Shown one piece after another: positions 33,574-47,087 of a stretch of DNA of 64,000 nt (position 1 is its first letter; every line of letters begins with the position of its first letter). The notes below the pieces were generated by a model. That model had not been told where the DNA came from. It did not search any database and worked only from the letters and a program-made list of their open reading frames with translations. The stretch comes from Streptomyces sp. NBC_00083 (GTDB lineage: Bacteria; Actinomycetota; Actinomycetes; Streptomycetales; Streptomycetaceae). Location: assembly GCF_026343295.1 (NCBI RefSeq), contig NZ_JAPELY010000003.1:806001-870000 (forward strand), in the 5' to 3' direction. The translations under genes and the position numbers were made by a program.

Positions 33574-36500
33574 GCGACGCCCTCCTCGTGGGCGACGAGC
33601 AGCCCGTGGGCGGTCTCGTCGGTCATCTCCAGCACTTCCGCGGCGATGTGGGCCACCGCCGCGACATCGGTGCCCGCCTCGCGGCCCCGGGCGGTGAGCC
33701 GCACCGCCTGTTCGGCGAGGGTGGGCGCCTCGAACAGGTCGCGCAGCGGCAGCTCCACGCCGAAGGTCTCGAGCAGCGCCGAGGCGAGCCGGGTGGCGAG
33801 CAGCGAGTGGCCGCCGAGCGCGAAGAAGTCGTCGCCCGCGCCTACTTGGTCGATGTCGAGCAGTTCGGCCCAGAGCGCGGCCAGGACGCGTTCGACGTCG
33901 TCACGGGGGGCCACGTACGTCGCGCCCTCCCGGTCGGCCCGTCCGTCGGGCTCGGGCAGCGCGGAGCGGTCCACCTTGCCGTTGGGCGACAGCGGCAGCG
34001 CGTCGAGGGTGACGAAGACCGCCGGGACCATGTAGTCGGGCAGCTCCGCCTTGAGCAGGGCCCGCAGCTCGGCCGCGGCCGGCGCCGCCCCGGCTTCCCC
34101 TGCGGGCACCACGTAGCCGACCAGGCGCCGCTCGTCGCCGCTGCCGCGCGCCGTCACCACGGCGCGCTCGACGCCCGGGTGGCGGCGCAGCACCGCTTCG
34201 ATCTCGTCCAGTTCGATCCGCAGGCCGCGCACCTTGACCTGGTGGTCGAGGCGGCCGATGAGTTCGATCACGCCGTCGGCGCGGGTGCGGGCCAGATCGC
34301 CGGTGCGGTAGAGGCGCGCGCCGGCCGGCACGGGGCCGTGGCCGGCCGCCGGGTGCGGCCGGTAGCGGTCGGCGGTCAGCCCCGGTCGGCGCAGATAGCC
34401 CCGGGTCAACCCCGTTCCCGCCAGGCACAGTTCACCGGGCACCCCGACCGGCGCGGGTTCGAGCGCGGGCGTGAGGATCACGGCCTGCTGGTTCACCATC
34501 GGGCGGCCGTACGGAATGCTCGTCCAGGCCGGGTCGGTCTCGACGACCGGGAACGTGATGGAGTGGATGGACGCCTCGGTGGCGCCGCCGAGCGCGATGA
34601 ACGCCAGGCCCGGCGCGATCCTGCGGAACCGGTCCGGCAGCCCGACGGGGATCCAGTCCCCGCCGAAGAAGGCCGCCCTGAGCTTCGGCAGCCGCACGCC
34701 GCGTTCCTCGCCGGCCCGTACGAAGGCGTCGGCCAGGGCGGGCGCCGAGTTCCACACGGTCACCCGGTGGCGGCGCACCAGGTCGACCCAGTGGTGCGGG
34801 TCGCGCGCCCGGTCCGGGTGCGGCACGACCACCGCGCCGCCGGCCGCCAGGATGCCGAGCGTCTCGTAGACGAACATGTCGAAGCTGGGCGACGACAGAC
34901 CGAGCACCCGGTCGCCGGGTCCGACGCCGTACGTGCCGTTGAGGTCGAGCAGGTTGTTGACGACACCCCGGTGCGGCACGGCGATGCCCTTGGGCGTGCC
35001 GGTGGAGCCCGACGTGTAGATGACGTACGCCAGATGGTCCGGGTCCACCGCGACCGGGCGCCGCCGCGCGGCAGGCCATTGCCCAGCGTCGTCCACGTCG
35101 AGCCGCTCGGCCGCGCTCGCGGGCAGCAGCCCGGCCAGGGCGCGCTCGGTGAGCACCACCTGCGGCGCCGCGTCCTGCAGCATGAAGGCGAGGCGCTGCG
35201 CGGGATAGGCCGGGTCGAGCGGCAGATAGGCGCCGCCGGCCTTGAGTACGCCGAGCACCGCGGCCACCAGGGCCGGACCCTTGGCGAGGCAGAGGCCGAC
35301 GAGGGTATCGGGCCCCACCCCCGACTCGGTGAGCCGGGCGGCGATGCGCTCGGCCAGCGCGTCGAGATCCGCGTAGCTCAGCCCGCCGGCGTGGCCGACG
35401 ACGGCCGGTTCGTCGGGGCGCAGGGCGAGCTGCTCCTCGAAGAGCTCGTGCAGGCAGGACCCGGCCGCCGGGTAGGCGTGCGCCGTGTCGTTCCACTCCA
35501 CCAGCGCCCGGTGCCGCTCCGGCCCGGTGAGCATCTCCAGCGCCGAGAGCCGGGTGTCGGGCGCGGCGACGGCGGCGGCCAGCAGGGTGCGCCAGTGGCC
35601 GAGGAGCCGCTCGACGGTGGCCGCGTCGAAGAGATCGCTCGCGTACTCGACCGTGCCGGTGAACGCGCCGTCCACATCGCGCAGTTGAAGGTTGAGGTCG
35701 ACCTGGGCGCCGCCCCGCGGCACCTCCCGCACGGTCACCTCGAGTCCGGGCAGGACGGGGGCGGCCAGCGGCGCGTTCTGCACCAGGAGCAACGACTGCA
35801 CCAGCGGGTTGTGGCTGAGCGCCGGGCCCGTCGCCCGCTCGGGGAGCATCTGCTCGAACGGCAGGGCCTGATGCTCGAAAGCGGCCAGGGACGCGGCGCG
35901 GACCCGGTGCAGCAGCTCGGTGAAGGACGGGTCACCGGCCAGCGAGGTGCGCACCGGAAGGACGTTGATGAAGCACCCGATCAGGGCCTCCGCCTCCGCC
36001 GGGCGCACCGCCGCACCGGTGCCGACGACGATGTCCTCGCCGCCGCTGTGGCGGGCCAGTACCGCCTGGAACGCGGCGAGCAGCACCATGAACGGGGTGA
36101 CTCCGGCCCGCAGGCCCAGCGCCCGCACCCCGGTGGACAGCTCGGCCGCAAGCGCCACCGGCAGGGCGGCCCCGCGCAGCGACTGCACCGCCGGGCGGGA
36201 GCGGTCGCAGGGCAGTTCGAGGAGTTCGGGTGCCCCGGCCAGCGCCTGGCGCCAGTACGCCCGGCCCGGCTCGTCGCCCGCCGCGAGCGTCTCGGCCTCC
36301 CAGACCGCGAAGTCGCCGTACTGGACCGGAAGTTCGGGAAGGCCGGCGGCCCGGCCGGCGTAGCCCTTGGCCAGCTCGGCGAGGAGGATGCCGATCGACC
36401 ACATGTCGGCGACCAGGTGATGCAGGGTGACCGCGAGGACGTGCCGCCCCGGTGCGAGCCGGTGCAGCACCACCCGCACCAGGGGGCCCCGGGCGAGGTC

Positions 36501-36812
36501 GAAGGGGCGTGCCGCGTCGGCGGCCAGCACACCGTCCAGCTCCTCGGCGGTGGTGGCGCGGGTCTCCCACTCGAACGACGCCTCGCCGTCGACCAGTTGC
36601 ATCAGCTCGCCGTCCACCTGCTCGAAGCGGGTGCGCAGCGACTCGTGCCGGGCGACGAGCCCGTCCAGTGCGGCCCGGAGCGCGGCGGTGTCGAGGGGGC
36701 CGTCCAGGTGCAGGGCGAACGGCAGGTGGTAGGCGCTGGTCTCCGGGATCAACCGCTCCACCAGCCAGATCCGGCGCTGGGCCGAGGAGGCGGGAAACGC
36801 GTACTGCTGCAT
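33570..36812 (-). CDS. single NRPS module C-A-PCP with an LGGATEAS-type A domain
   Basis: The protein has 1080 residues. The C domain has HHLVADMWS near 130. The A domain has YTSGSTGTPKG near 597, and the PCP has GGHSLLATR near 1000. The A5 motif reads ALGGATEASIH instead of YGPTE, a variant known from cysteine-type A domains of siderophore synthetases and some other small-residue A domains. My code reading is about DMYNFGLIHK, which I cannot match confidently. Candidates are a Ser/Cys-sized or modified amino acid such as one made by the neighbouring cysteate-synthase-like or SHMT-like enzymes. The ATG at 36812 has a GAGAAG site; the frame is open upstream but overlaps other coding sequence. 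Confidence 0.9.
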   Translation of the reverse strand: MQQYAFPASSAQRRIWLVERLIPETSAYHLPFALHLDGPLDTAALRAALDGLVARHESLRTRFEQVDGELMQLVDGEASFEWETRATTAEELDGVLAADAARPFDLARGPLVRVVLHRLAPGRHVLAVTLHHLVADMWSIGILLAELAKGYAGRAAGLPELPVQYGDFAVWEAETLAAGDEPGRAYWRQALAGAPELLELPCDRSRPAVQSLRGAALPVALAAELSTGVRALGLRAGVTPFMVLLAAFQAVLARHSGGEDIVVGTGAAVRPAEAEALIGCFINVLPVRTSLAGDPSFTELLHRVRAASLAAFEHQALPFEQMLPERATGPALSHNPLVQSLLLVQNAPLAAPVLPGLEVTVREVPRGGAQVDLNLQLRDVDGAFTGTVEYASDLFDAATVERLLGHWRTLLAAAVAAPDTRLSALEMLTGPERHRALVEWNDTAHAYPAAGSCLHELFEEQLALRPDEPAVVGHAGGLSYADLDALAERIAARLTESGVGPDTLVGLCLAKGPALVAAVLGVLKAGGAYLPLDPAYPAQRLAFMLQDAAPQVVLTERALAGLLPASAAERLDVDDAGQWPAARRRPVAVDPDHLAYVIYTSGSTGTPKGIAVPHRGVVNNLLDLNGTYGVGPGDRVLGLSSPSFDMFVYETLGILAAGGAVVVPHPDRARDPHHWVDLVRRHRVTVWNSAPALADAFVRAGEERGVRLPKLRAAFFGGDWIPVGLPDRFRRIAPGLAFIALGGATEASIHSITFPVVETDPAWTSIPYGRPMVNQQAVILTPALEPAPVGVPGELCLAGTGLTRGYLRRPGLTADRYRPHPAAGHGPVPAGARLYRTGDLARTRADGVIELIGRLDHQVKVRGLRIELDEIEAVLRRHPGVERAVVTARGSGDERRLVGYVVPAGEAGAAPAAAELRALLKAELPDYMVPAVFVTLDALPLSPNGKVDRSALPEPDGRADREGATYVAPRDDVERVLAALWAELLDIDQVGAGDDFFALGGHSLLATRLASALLETFGVELPLRDLFEAPTLAEQAVRLTARGREAGTDVAAVAHIAAEVLEMTDETAHGLLVAHEEGVA

Positions 36813-36943
36813 GGTCTTCTCTGCTCTCTGCCGACCCGACGGGTCGGAGGCGAAGTCGGGAACGGTGTCCGCTCCGGCGAAGGTGTTCGTCTGCGCCAAG
36901 CGGCTTGTTCCGTACGGGAGGTGGGCCTCGGCCTCGGAGGCCG

Positions 36944-38349
36944 TCATGCGCGGGTCACCAGATGGGCGGCGTCCTGGACGCCGAGACCGGCCGGGACCCG
37001 CAGATCGGGCACGACCGCGACGGGCGGACGGCCACCCGCGCGGCGGGCCCGGCCGCCACCGGTGATGTGCAGCAGCACGGTCTCCCGCGGCCGGATCCGT
37101 CCGGCGGCGACCGCCCGGCGCAGCCCGGCCAGGGCCACCGCCGCGGCGGGCTCGATGTCGATGCCCTCCACGTCGGCGAAGAGCCGTCCGGCGGCCGACG
37201 CCTCGGAGCTGTCCGCCGTGCACAGCTCCCCACCGCTCTCGGCGAGGACGTCGCGCACCCCGCCGGCCACCGCGTAGGGCGGCCTGCGGGTGGTCAGCTC
37301 CTGGGCGTACGCCGCGGCCACCGCTGCCCGCGCCTCCTGGCCCGAGCCGATGACGGGCTCGGCCAGGCCGTCGCGCCAGGCGTGGAACATCGGCGCGAAG
37401 GCGGCATTTTGACAGAGCGTCAGGCGGGGAAGTCCGCCGGACCGGGCTGCCCCGCCGTCGGTCCGGCCGGGCAGCGTCGCCGTACGGTCCCACAGCGCAC
37501 CGCTGCCCGCGGCCGGCCACCGCGCCCCCTGCATGCCGCTCGCCAGCAGCCGCCGGGCCGCCTCGTGCGCGGCGATCGCGCCGGCTCCGCTGCCCACCGC
37601 CTGCACATAGTGGTCGGGCAGCCGCCCGATCGTCTCCGCGGCGTTCAGGAGCGCCGTGCCGAGACCGTCGCGCCGGGCCACGTTGCGGGTGCCGCCCTCG
37701 GCCTGGAAACCCGGCCGGGCGGCGATCGCGTCGGCCACCTCGATCGCGTCACCGTAGTCGCCGGCCACCGTCACCAGCCGGACGCAGTCCGCCCGTTCAC
37801 CGGCGGCCGCCAGCGCGGGCAGCGCCGTCTCCGGCACCACCAGGACGCACTCCACGCCCTGACGCGAACAGGCCCGCAGGAAGGCCGCCGCGGTGTTCCC
37901 CGCCGAGGCGACCACCAGCACCGGCGGCCGCTCGGGCAGCCGGGCCAGCACCGCCTGCGCCTCCAGCTCCTTGAAGCTGCCGGTGACCAGGTCCGCACCA
38001 CGCTCGGGCCAGTACCCGCTGAAGGCGACCCACAGTTCGCTCAGGCCCAGCACACGGCCGAGGCGCTCGGCGCGGTAGGTGGCGCCGCCGCTGCCGCGGG
38101 GCAGCTCCCGGCCGCCGACCGGAAGCCAGCAGCGGTAGCGGAACGGGCCGCCACCGGGACCGGGGGTGAACGCGGTGGCGTACTCGGTGCGCAGCAGAGC
38201 CGGCCGGTGGGCGACGGCGCAGTCGAGGCGCACCCCGTCGTCCTGGTAGCCCTCCCCGCACACCGGACATCGCAGCAGGTACGGGCGGCCCGCCGGGACG
38301 GGCACGGTGCCCGCCGCCGGCCGGTCGGCCGGAAGGAGCGGGGCGGACG

Positions 38350-38353
<4 letters not shown>
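36944..38353 (-). CDS. cysteate synthase / threonine synthase-family PLP enzyme
   Basis: This 469-residue protein begins with a Cys-containing zinc-ribbon-like block (LRCPVCGEGYQDDGVRLDC near residue 28). It continues with LLRTEY, FRYRCWLPVG, LGLSELWVAFSGYWPERGA, the PLP lysine in GSFKELEAQ near 128, and VVASAGNTAAAF. This order is the cysteate-synthase pattern, a threonine-synthase relative that turns O-phosphoserine and sulfite into L-cysteate. A related beta-replacement giving another amino acid, such as a diamino acid, cannot be excluded. Its start overlaps the FAAL-NRPS stop by four bases (ATGA), so it is co-translated with the synthetase and should make a building block for it. Confidence 0.75.
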
Positions 38354-43776
<5,423 letters not shown>

Positions 43777-43892
43777 GCGTTGTTTCCCTCACCGTTCGGT
43801 GTCCGATGCCGTTGTTCCTGCCGCCGCCGTCACCCGGGGCGCCCCCGCCGCTCACGGCGGTGCTGCTCGTGCCGCGCACACGGCCGCCGTGC

Positions 43893-44129
43893 TCAGCCGG
43901 CGGTCGGCACCGCGCCGGCCTCGGCGGCCTGCCGCTCCATCGCCCGGCGCAGGCTCAGCGGCCGCATGTCGGTCCACACCTCGTCGATGTGGGCCAGGCA
44001 CACCGCCTTCTCGCCCCGGGGGCCCTGGGCGCGCCACCCGGCGGGCAGCTCCCGGTCGGCGGGCCAGATCGAGTACTGCTCCTCGTGGTTGACCACGACC
44101 TGGTAGACGGTGGTGTCCTCGCTGCTCAT
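43893..44129 (-). CDS. mbtH: MbtH-like NRPS chaperone
   Basis: The protein has 78 residues. It shows the MbtH signature: VVVNHEEQYSIWP, then LPAGW, then a Glu/Lys-Cys-Leu stretch and VWTDMRPLSLR. Family members bind A domains and are needed for their folding or activity. The ATG at 44129 is the first gene downstream of the 11-bp repeat array at 44234-44310. The large loading NRPS follows 116 bp later on the same strand. Confidence 0.95.
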   Translation of the reverse strand: MSSEDTTVYQVVVNHEEQYSIWPADRELPAGWRAQGPRGEKAVCLAHIDEVWTDMRPLSLRRAMERQAAEAGAVPTAG

Positions 44130-44233
44130 CACTGCGCTCCGATTCGCTGGATGGTTGGTGGCGGCCGTGTTCGGTGCCGCCGTGCGGGCGGGCCGTGGGG
44201 CCGGCCGCTCTGTCGTCGATCCTTCCGCCCGGC

Positions 44234-44310
44234 CCTGACCGCGCCCTTGATCCGTCCTGACCCGCGCCTTGGGGGTACCTGGGTGCGTGCTGGCCCGGTC
44301 CTGTGCGGGT
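44234..44310. promoter_or_regulatory. 7 x 11-bp direct-repeat array, candidate SARP operator for the MbtH/NRPS operon
   Basis: Seven consecutive 11-base units start with CCTGA, CCTTG, CCTGA, CCTTG, CCTGG, GCTGG and CCTGT at 44234, 44245, 44256, 44267, 44278, 44289 and 44300. Read on the transcribed strand this is a TCAGG/TCAAGG-type heptamer series at a strict 11-bp period. SARP regulators bind short direct repeats with this spacing. The array lies 105-181 bases upstream of the MbtH start. I do not see a convincing -10 element by eye. Confidence 0.65.
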
Positions 44311-44404
44311 GCGGACGGCCTCCCGGCGTCCCGCCTGCGCCGCACTGACGGCTCACTGAACGCCGGCTGAAGCCCCGGTCGGGGGGCGCGTCGGGCGGGG
44401 CGGG

Positions 44405-45619
44405 TCAGCCGAGGGCGGGGAAGAGGCGGGCCTCCGCGGCCTCGCGCAGATACGAGGCGCCGTCGGTGCCCCCGGTGCCGCGCACCGTGCCGATGACCTT
44501 CATCGTGATACCCCAGTGGGTACGCTTCATCGCCCCCCACGCCGCGTCCAACTCGCGCATGGCCACCAGGAGTTCGGCGTCGGGATCTCCGCCGCGCCCA
44601 AGTGCGACGTACAGCGTCGGGCAGGACCGTTCGACGGTCCGGTAGGTCCGGGACTGGACCGCGCTGCGCCCGTCGGTGTTGGCCCGTATCACCGCGAAGG
44701 CGTCCTTCGGCATGGTGGTCAGCACCCGGAACACCCCGGATGTCCCGGTCACGTGCCGCGTCGCCTCGTCGAGCAGCTTGCGCGCCAGATCGGCCCGGCC
44801 CACGGCCACCGCCTCGGTCGCCGCCCGCACGGCCCTGGCGACGGCCGCGAAGACCGCCTCGAAGATCTGGATGACACGGATGAACATCTGCTCGTCGTGG
44901 CAGCGCGTGGTGGGCGTCAGCGTCAGCTCGACCGCCCGCAGCACCTCGGCCGTGACCGTGCCCCGCGCAGCCGAGACGGCTTCGGCGCCCGCCCGCACCA
45001 GGGCGGCCGGCCCGTCCGTCGCGTCCGGGGCGCGCGCCGGCCCGGCCGCGGAGGTGAGGCAGGCCGCCGCGACGAGGGCACGCAGCGCCGCCCTGGCCCG
45101 GGGCCGGCCGGCCGGGGCGCCGGCCAGGGCCGCCGTCTCGGTCTCCACGACGTCGGCGAGCAGCGCGGTGATCACCTGGTCCGTGCTCGCGCCGGCCTCG
45201 GCCAGGGACGTGTAGACCGGGAGTCCCGCATAGCTGTCGTAGTCCCCGTGTCGGCCGTCCACCACCTGGGGCAGCCAGTCCGTCAGGAGCCGCGCCGCAC
45301 CGTCCGCGCCCTCGGCGGGACGAGGACCGGCCGAGCGCAGCGCGGTCAGCAACTCCTCGCCGACCGCGTTCTTGCCGACGGTCCGGTAGTGGCCCAGCAC
45401 CGCGCGGTACGGGAAACACGCGGGTTCCCGGCCCGCGCCGTGCCAGTGCGCCAGTGCGCGCAACGCGCGGTGCGGGGTCAGGTCGTCGGGCTCCGGCCGG
45501 GCCGCGGTGAGGCTGGGTCCGCCGATGCCGGGTGTGCCGGCCGGATCGTCTGCGGGTGTGTCCGTGCGGACGGCGGGCGCGGGCCCGGCGCCCAGGGCGG
45601 GGGAGAGTGCTGCGGTCAC
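44405..45619 (-). CDS. IDO/TDO-superfamily heme enzyme
   Basis: The protein has 404 residues, longer than bacterial tryptophan 2,3-dioxygenases (~280) and similar to indoleamine-dioxygenase or PrnB-type proteins. The C-terminus carries the superfamily pattern: a candidate proximal heme histidine in KRTHWGITMKVIG near 370, followed by RGTGGTDGASYLREA, which matches the GTGGTD motif of IDO. The middle contains HDEQMFIRVIQIFEAVF and NTDGRSAVQSRTYR. Family members oxidise or rearrange indoles, so it may act on tryptophan or a related building block; the substrate cannot be read from the sequence. The start is a GTG at 45619 with CGGAG nine bases upstream. Confidence 0.65.
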   Translation of the reverse strand: MTAALSPALGAGPAPAVRTDTPADDPAGTPGIGGPSLTAARPEPDDLTPHRALRALAHWHGAGREPACFPYRAVLGHYRTVGKNAVGEELLTALRSAGPRPAEGADGAARLLTDWLPQVVDGRHGDYDSYAGLPVYTSLAEAGASTDQVITALLADVVETETAALAGAPAGRPRARAALRALVAAACLTSAAGPARAPDATDGPAALVRAGAEAVSAARGTVTAEVLRAVELTLTPTTRCHDEQMFIRVIQIFEAVFAAVARAVRAATEAVAVGRADLARKLLDEATRHVTGTSGVFRVLTTMPKDAFAVIRANTDGRSAVQSRTYRTVERSCPTLYVALGRGGDPDAELLVAMRELDAAWGAMKRTHWGITMKVIGTVRGTGGTDGASYLREAAEARLFPALG

Positions 45620-45743
45620 GGTCGCTCCGTTGGGGTGTGCGGCCGGGCCGGGGGACGGCCCGGGGGGTTCACGGGCAGGACGGCGCAGCCCGGCCGGCGC
45701 GGACCCCAGGGGGGCCGCGCCGGCCAGGCTGCGGGTCGCAGGA

Positions 45744-46748
45744 TCAGGCGTCGCGCGCGGCCGGGTCGGCCAGGACGTAGCCGTCGCCCGCCCGGTGGGC
45801 GCGCGAGCGGCGCAGGTCGGCGAGGACGAACGTGCGCTGCAGCCAGCGGTCGGTGCCGTCGAAACGCGGGCTGAACGCGGTCCGTCCGTGCACGGTGATC
45901 CGGTTGTCGACGATCGCCAGGTCGCCGGGTTCGAGACGGGCCGTGCGCGCGGTGCGCTCGAAGAGCCGCCGCAACTCCTCCAGAGCCGCCGCGGCCCGTT
46001 CGGTGAGCGGCTCGGTCGCTGCCATGTCGACCCGCAGGTCCGGGTCGTCGTGGGCGCCGGTCAGCACCGGATGCGGCTCGGCGGAGCCGGCGGCCGAGCC
46101 GAACGACGGCGGCGGCGCGGTACGGAACTCCGGCCGGTGCAGCGCCGCCCGGGTCGCGTCGTCGAGCAGCGGCAGCACCTCGCGCACGCAGGACGTGCGC
46201 AGCCCGGCGAGCCCGCCCGGATCGGCGCGCAGGCACAGCAGCATGACGAAGTCGGGGCGGTGCGGGTGGAAGGCGTTCTCGTTGTGGAAGGTGAGCAGCA
46301 CCGAGCCCGCGTTGCCCTGGAAGTCCTCCCGGCCGGGCACCGGGACGACGTCCTGCACCAGCGCGCCGGTCTTCTCCGGGCGGAACGCGGCGGGATCGCC
46401 GAGCCCGCACGCGGCGAGCATCAGCACCGCCGCCGGCACCCGGGCGGTGCGCTGCACCGAGCCGTCCGCCAGGGGAGTGGCGCCGAGGGCGTCCCCGGTG
46501 ACGGGCAGTCCGCGCACCAGGAGGGCGCCGCCGGGCCCGGGATCGCGGCGGAAGGAGCGCAGGGTGCGGCGCAGACGGGCGGGGAGTTCCTCCCAGCGGT
46601 CCCGGGCGGACGCCACCCAGGCGGGCTCGTCGACCCGCGCGTCGGGCCCCGCGCCGAGGAGCGCGGCGACCCGCTCGGTGGCGGTGGTCTCGGCCCCGGT
46701 CAGGACCAGGTCCGGAGTCGTTGTGTCGATGTCCAGTGAAACCGGCAC
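45744..46748 (-). CDS. second VioC/AsnO-like Fe(II)/2-oxoglutarate oxygenase
   Basis: This 334-residue protein is homologous to the VioC-like protein of the same cluster but clearly distinct. It has the metal-binding FHNENAFHPHRPDFVMLLCLR near 153, the distal His in RITVHGRTAFSPRFDGTDRW near 295, and the same C-terminal ADLRRSRA block. The family includes asparagine, arginine, lysine and glutamate 3-hydroxylases that act on free amino acids before NRPS loading. The terminal NRPS has Asp-like and Asn codes, so beta-hydroxy-Asn or beta-hydroxy-Asp is a reasonable guess. The start is a GTG at 46748 with GAAAGG upstream. It follows the ACP gene by 64 bp. Confidence 0.8.
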   Translation of the reverse strand: MPVSLDIDTTTPDLVLTGAETTATERVAALLGAGPDARVDEPAWVASARDRWEELPARLRRTLRSFRRDPGPGGALLVRGLPVTGDALGATPLADGSVQRTARVPAAVLMLAACGLGDPAAFRPEKTGALVQDVVPVPGREDFQGNAGSVLLTFHNENAFHPHRPDFVMLLCLRADPGGLAGLRTSCVREVLPLLDDATRAALHRPEFRTAPPPSFGSAAGSAEPHPVLTGAHDDPDLRVDMAATEPLTERAAAALEELRRLFERTARTARLEPGDLAIVDNRITVHGRTAFSPRFDGTDRWLQRTFVLADLRRSRAHRAGDGYVLADPAARDA

Positions 46749-46812
46749 GGCTGCCAGCCTTTCTCGAAACGGTCGGGCCGTCGGGCCGGGGGCGGCCGGA
46801 CGGTCGGGGCGG

Positions 46813-47082
46813 TCAGCGCGGGCCGGCCGCGTCGAGCTGCCGGGCGAGGGCGGTCCACAGGCTGCCGACGGTCTCGAAGGCCTCCGGTCCCAACTCCTCG
46901 TCAGGAATGGCGACTTGGTAGGCGTCCTCCAGGCGGATGAGCAGCTCGACGACGGCCATCGAGTCGAGGCCCGCGCCCCGAAGGCCGCGGTCGGCGCGGA
47001 GCGGAAGCTCCGCGCCGAGCCGGGGCAGCAGGGTGGTCAGGACGGACTCGTACCGGTCGTCCCAATGCTGTTGTGTGATCAC
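46813..47082 (-). CDS. stand-alone acyl carrier protein
   Basis: This 89-residue protein has a carrier-protein fold with the phosphopantetheine serine in GLDSMAVVELLIRLED near residue 40 and the usual acidic helix II. The start is a GTG at 47082. Its ribosome site GAGGAGC lies within the end of the upstream decarboxylase gene, whose stop is only five bases away, so the two should be co-translated. With the ligase and decarboxylase genes it forms a carrier-bound precursor cassette. Confidence 0.9.
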   Translation of the reverse strand: MITQQHWDDRYESVLTTLLPRLGAELPLRADRGLRGAGLDSMAVVELLIRLEDAYQVAIPDEELGPEAFETVGSLWTALARQLDAAGPR

Positions 47083-47087
47083 GGTGT

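Noticed and set aside
44405..45619. Simple call as tryptophan 2,3-dioxygenase making kynurenine for the peptide
   Set aside because: Only the C-terminal heme motifs fit; length and the middle region differ, and no A-domain code in the line looks aromatic. A superfamily-level call is safer.
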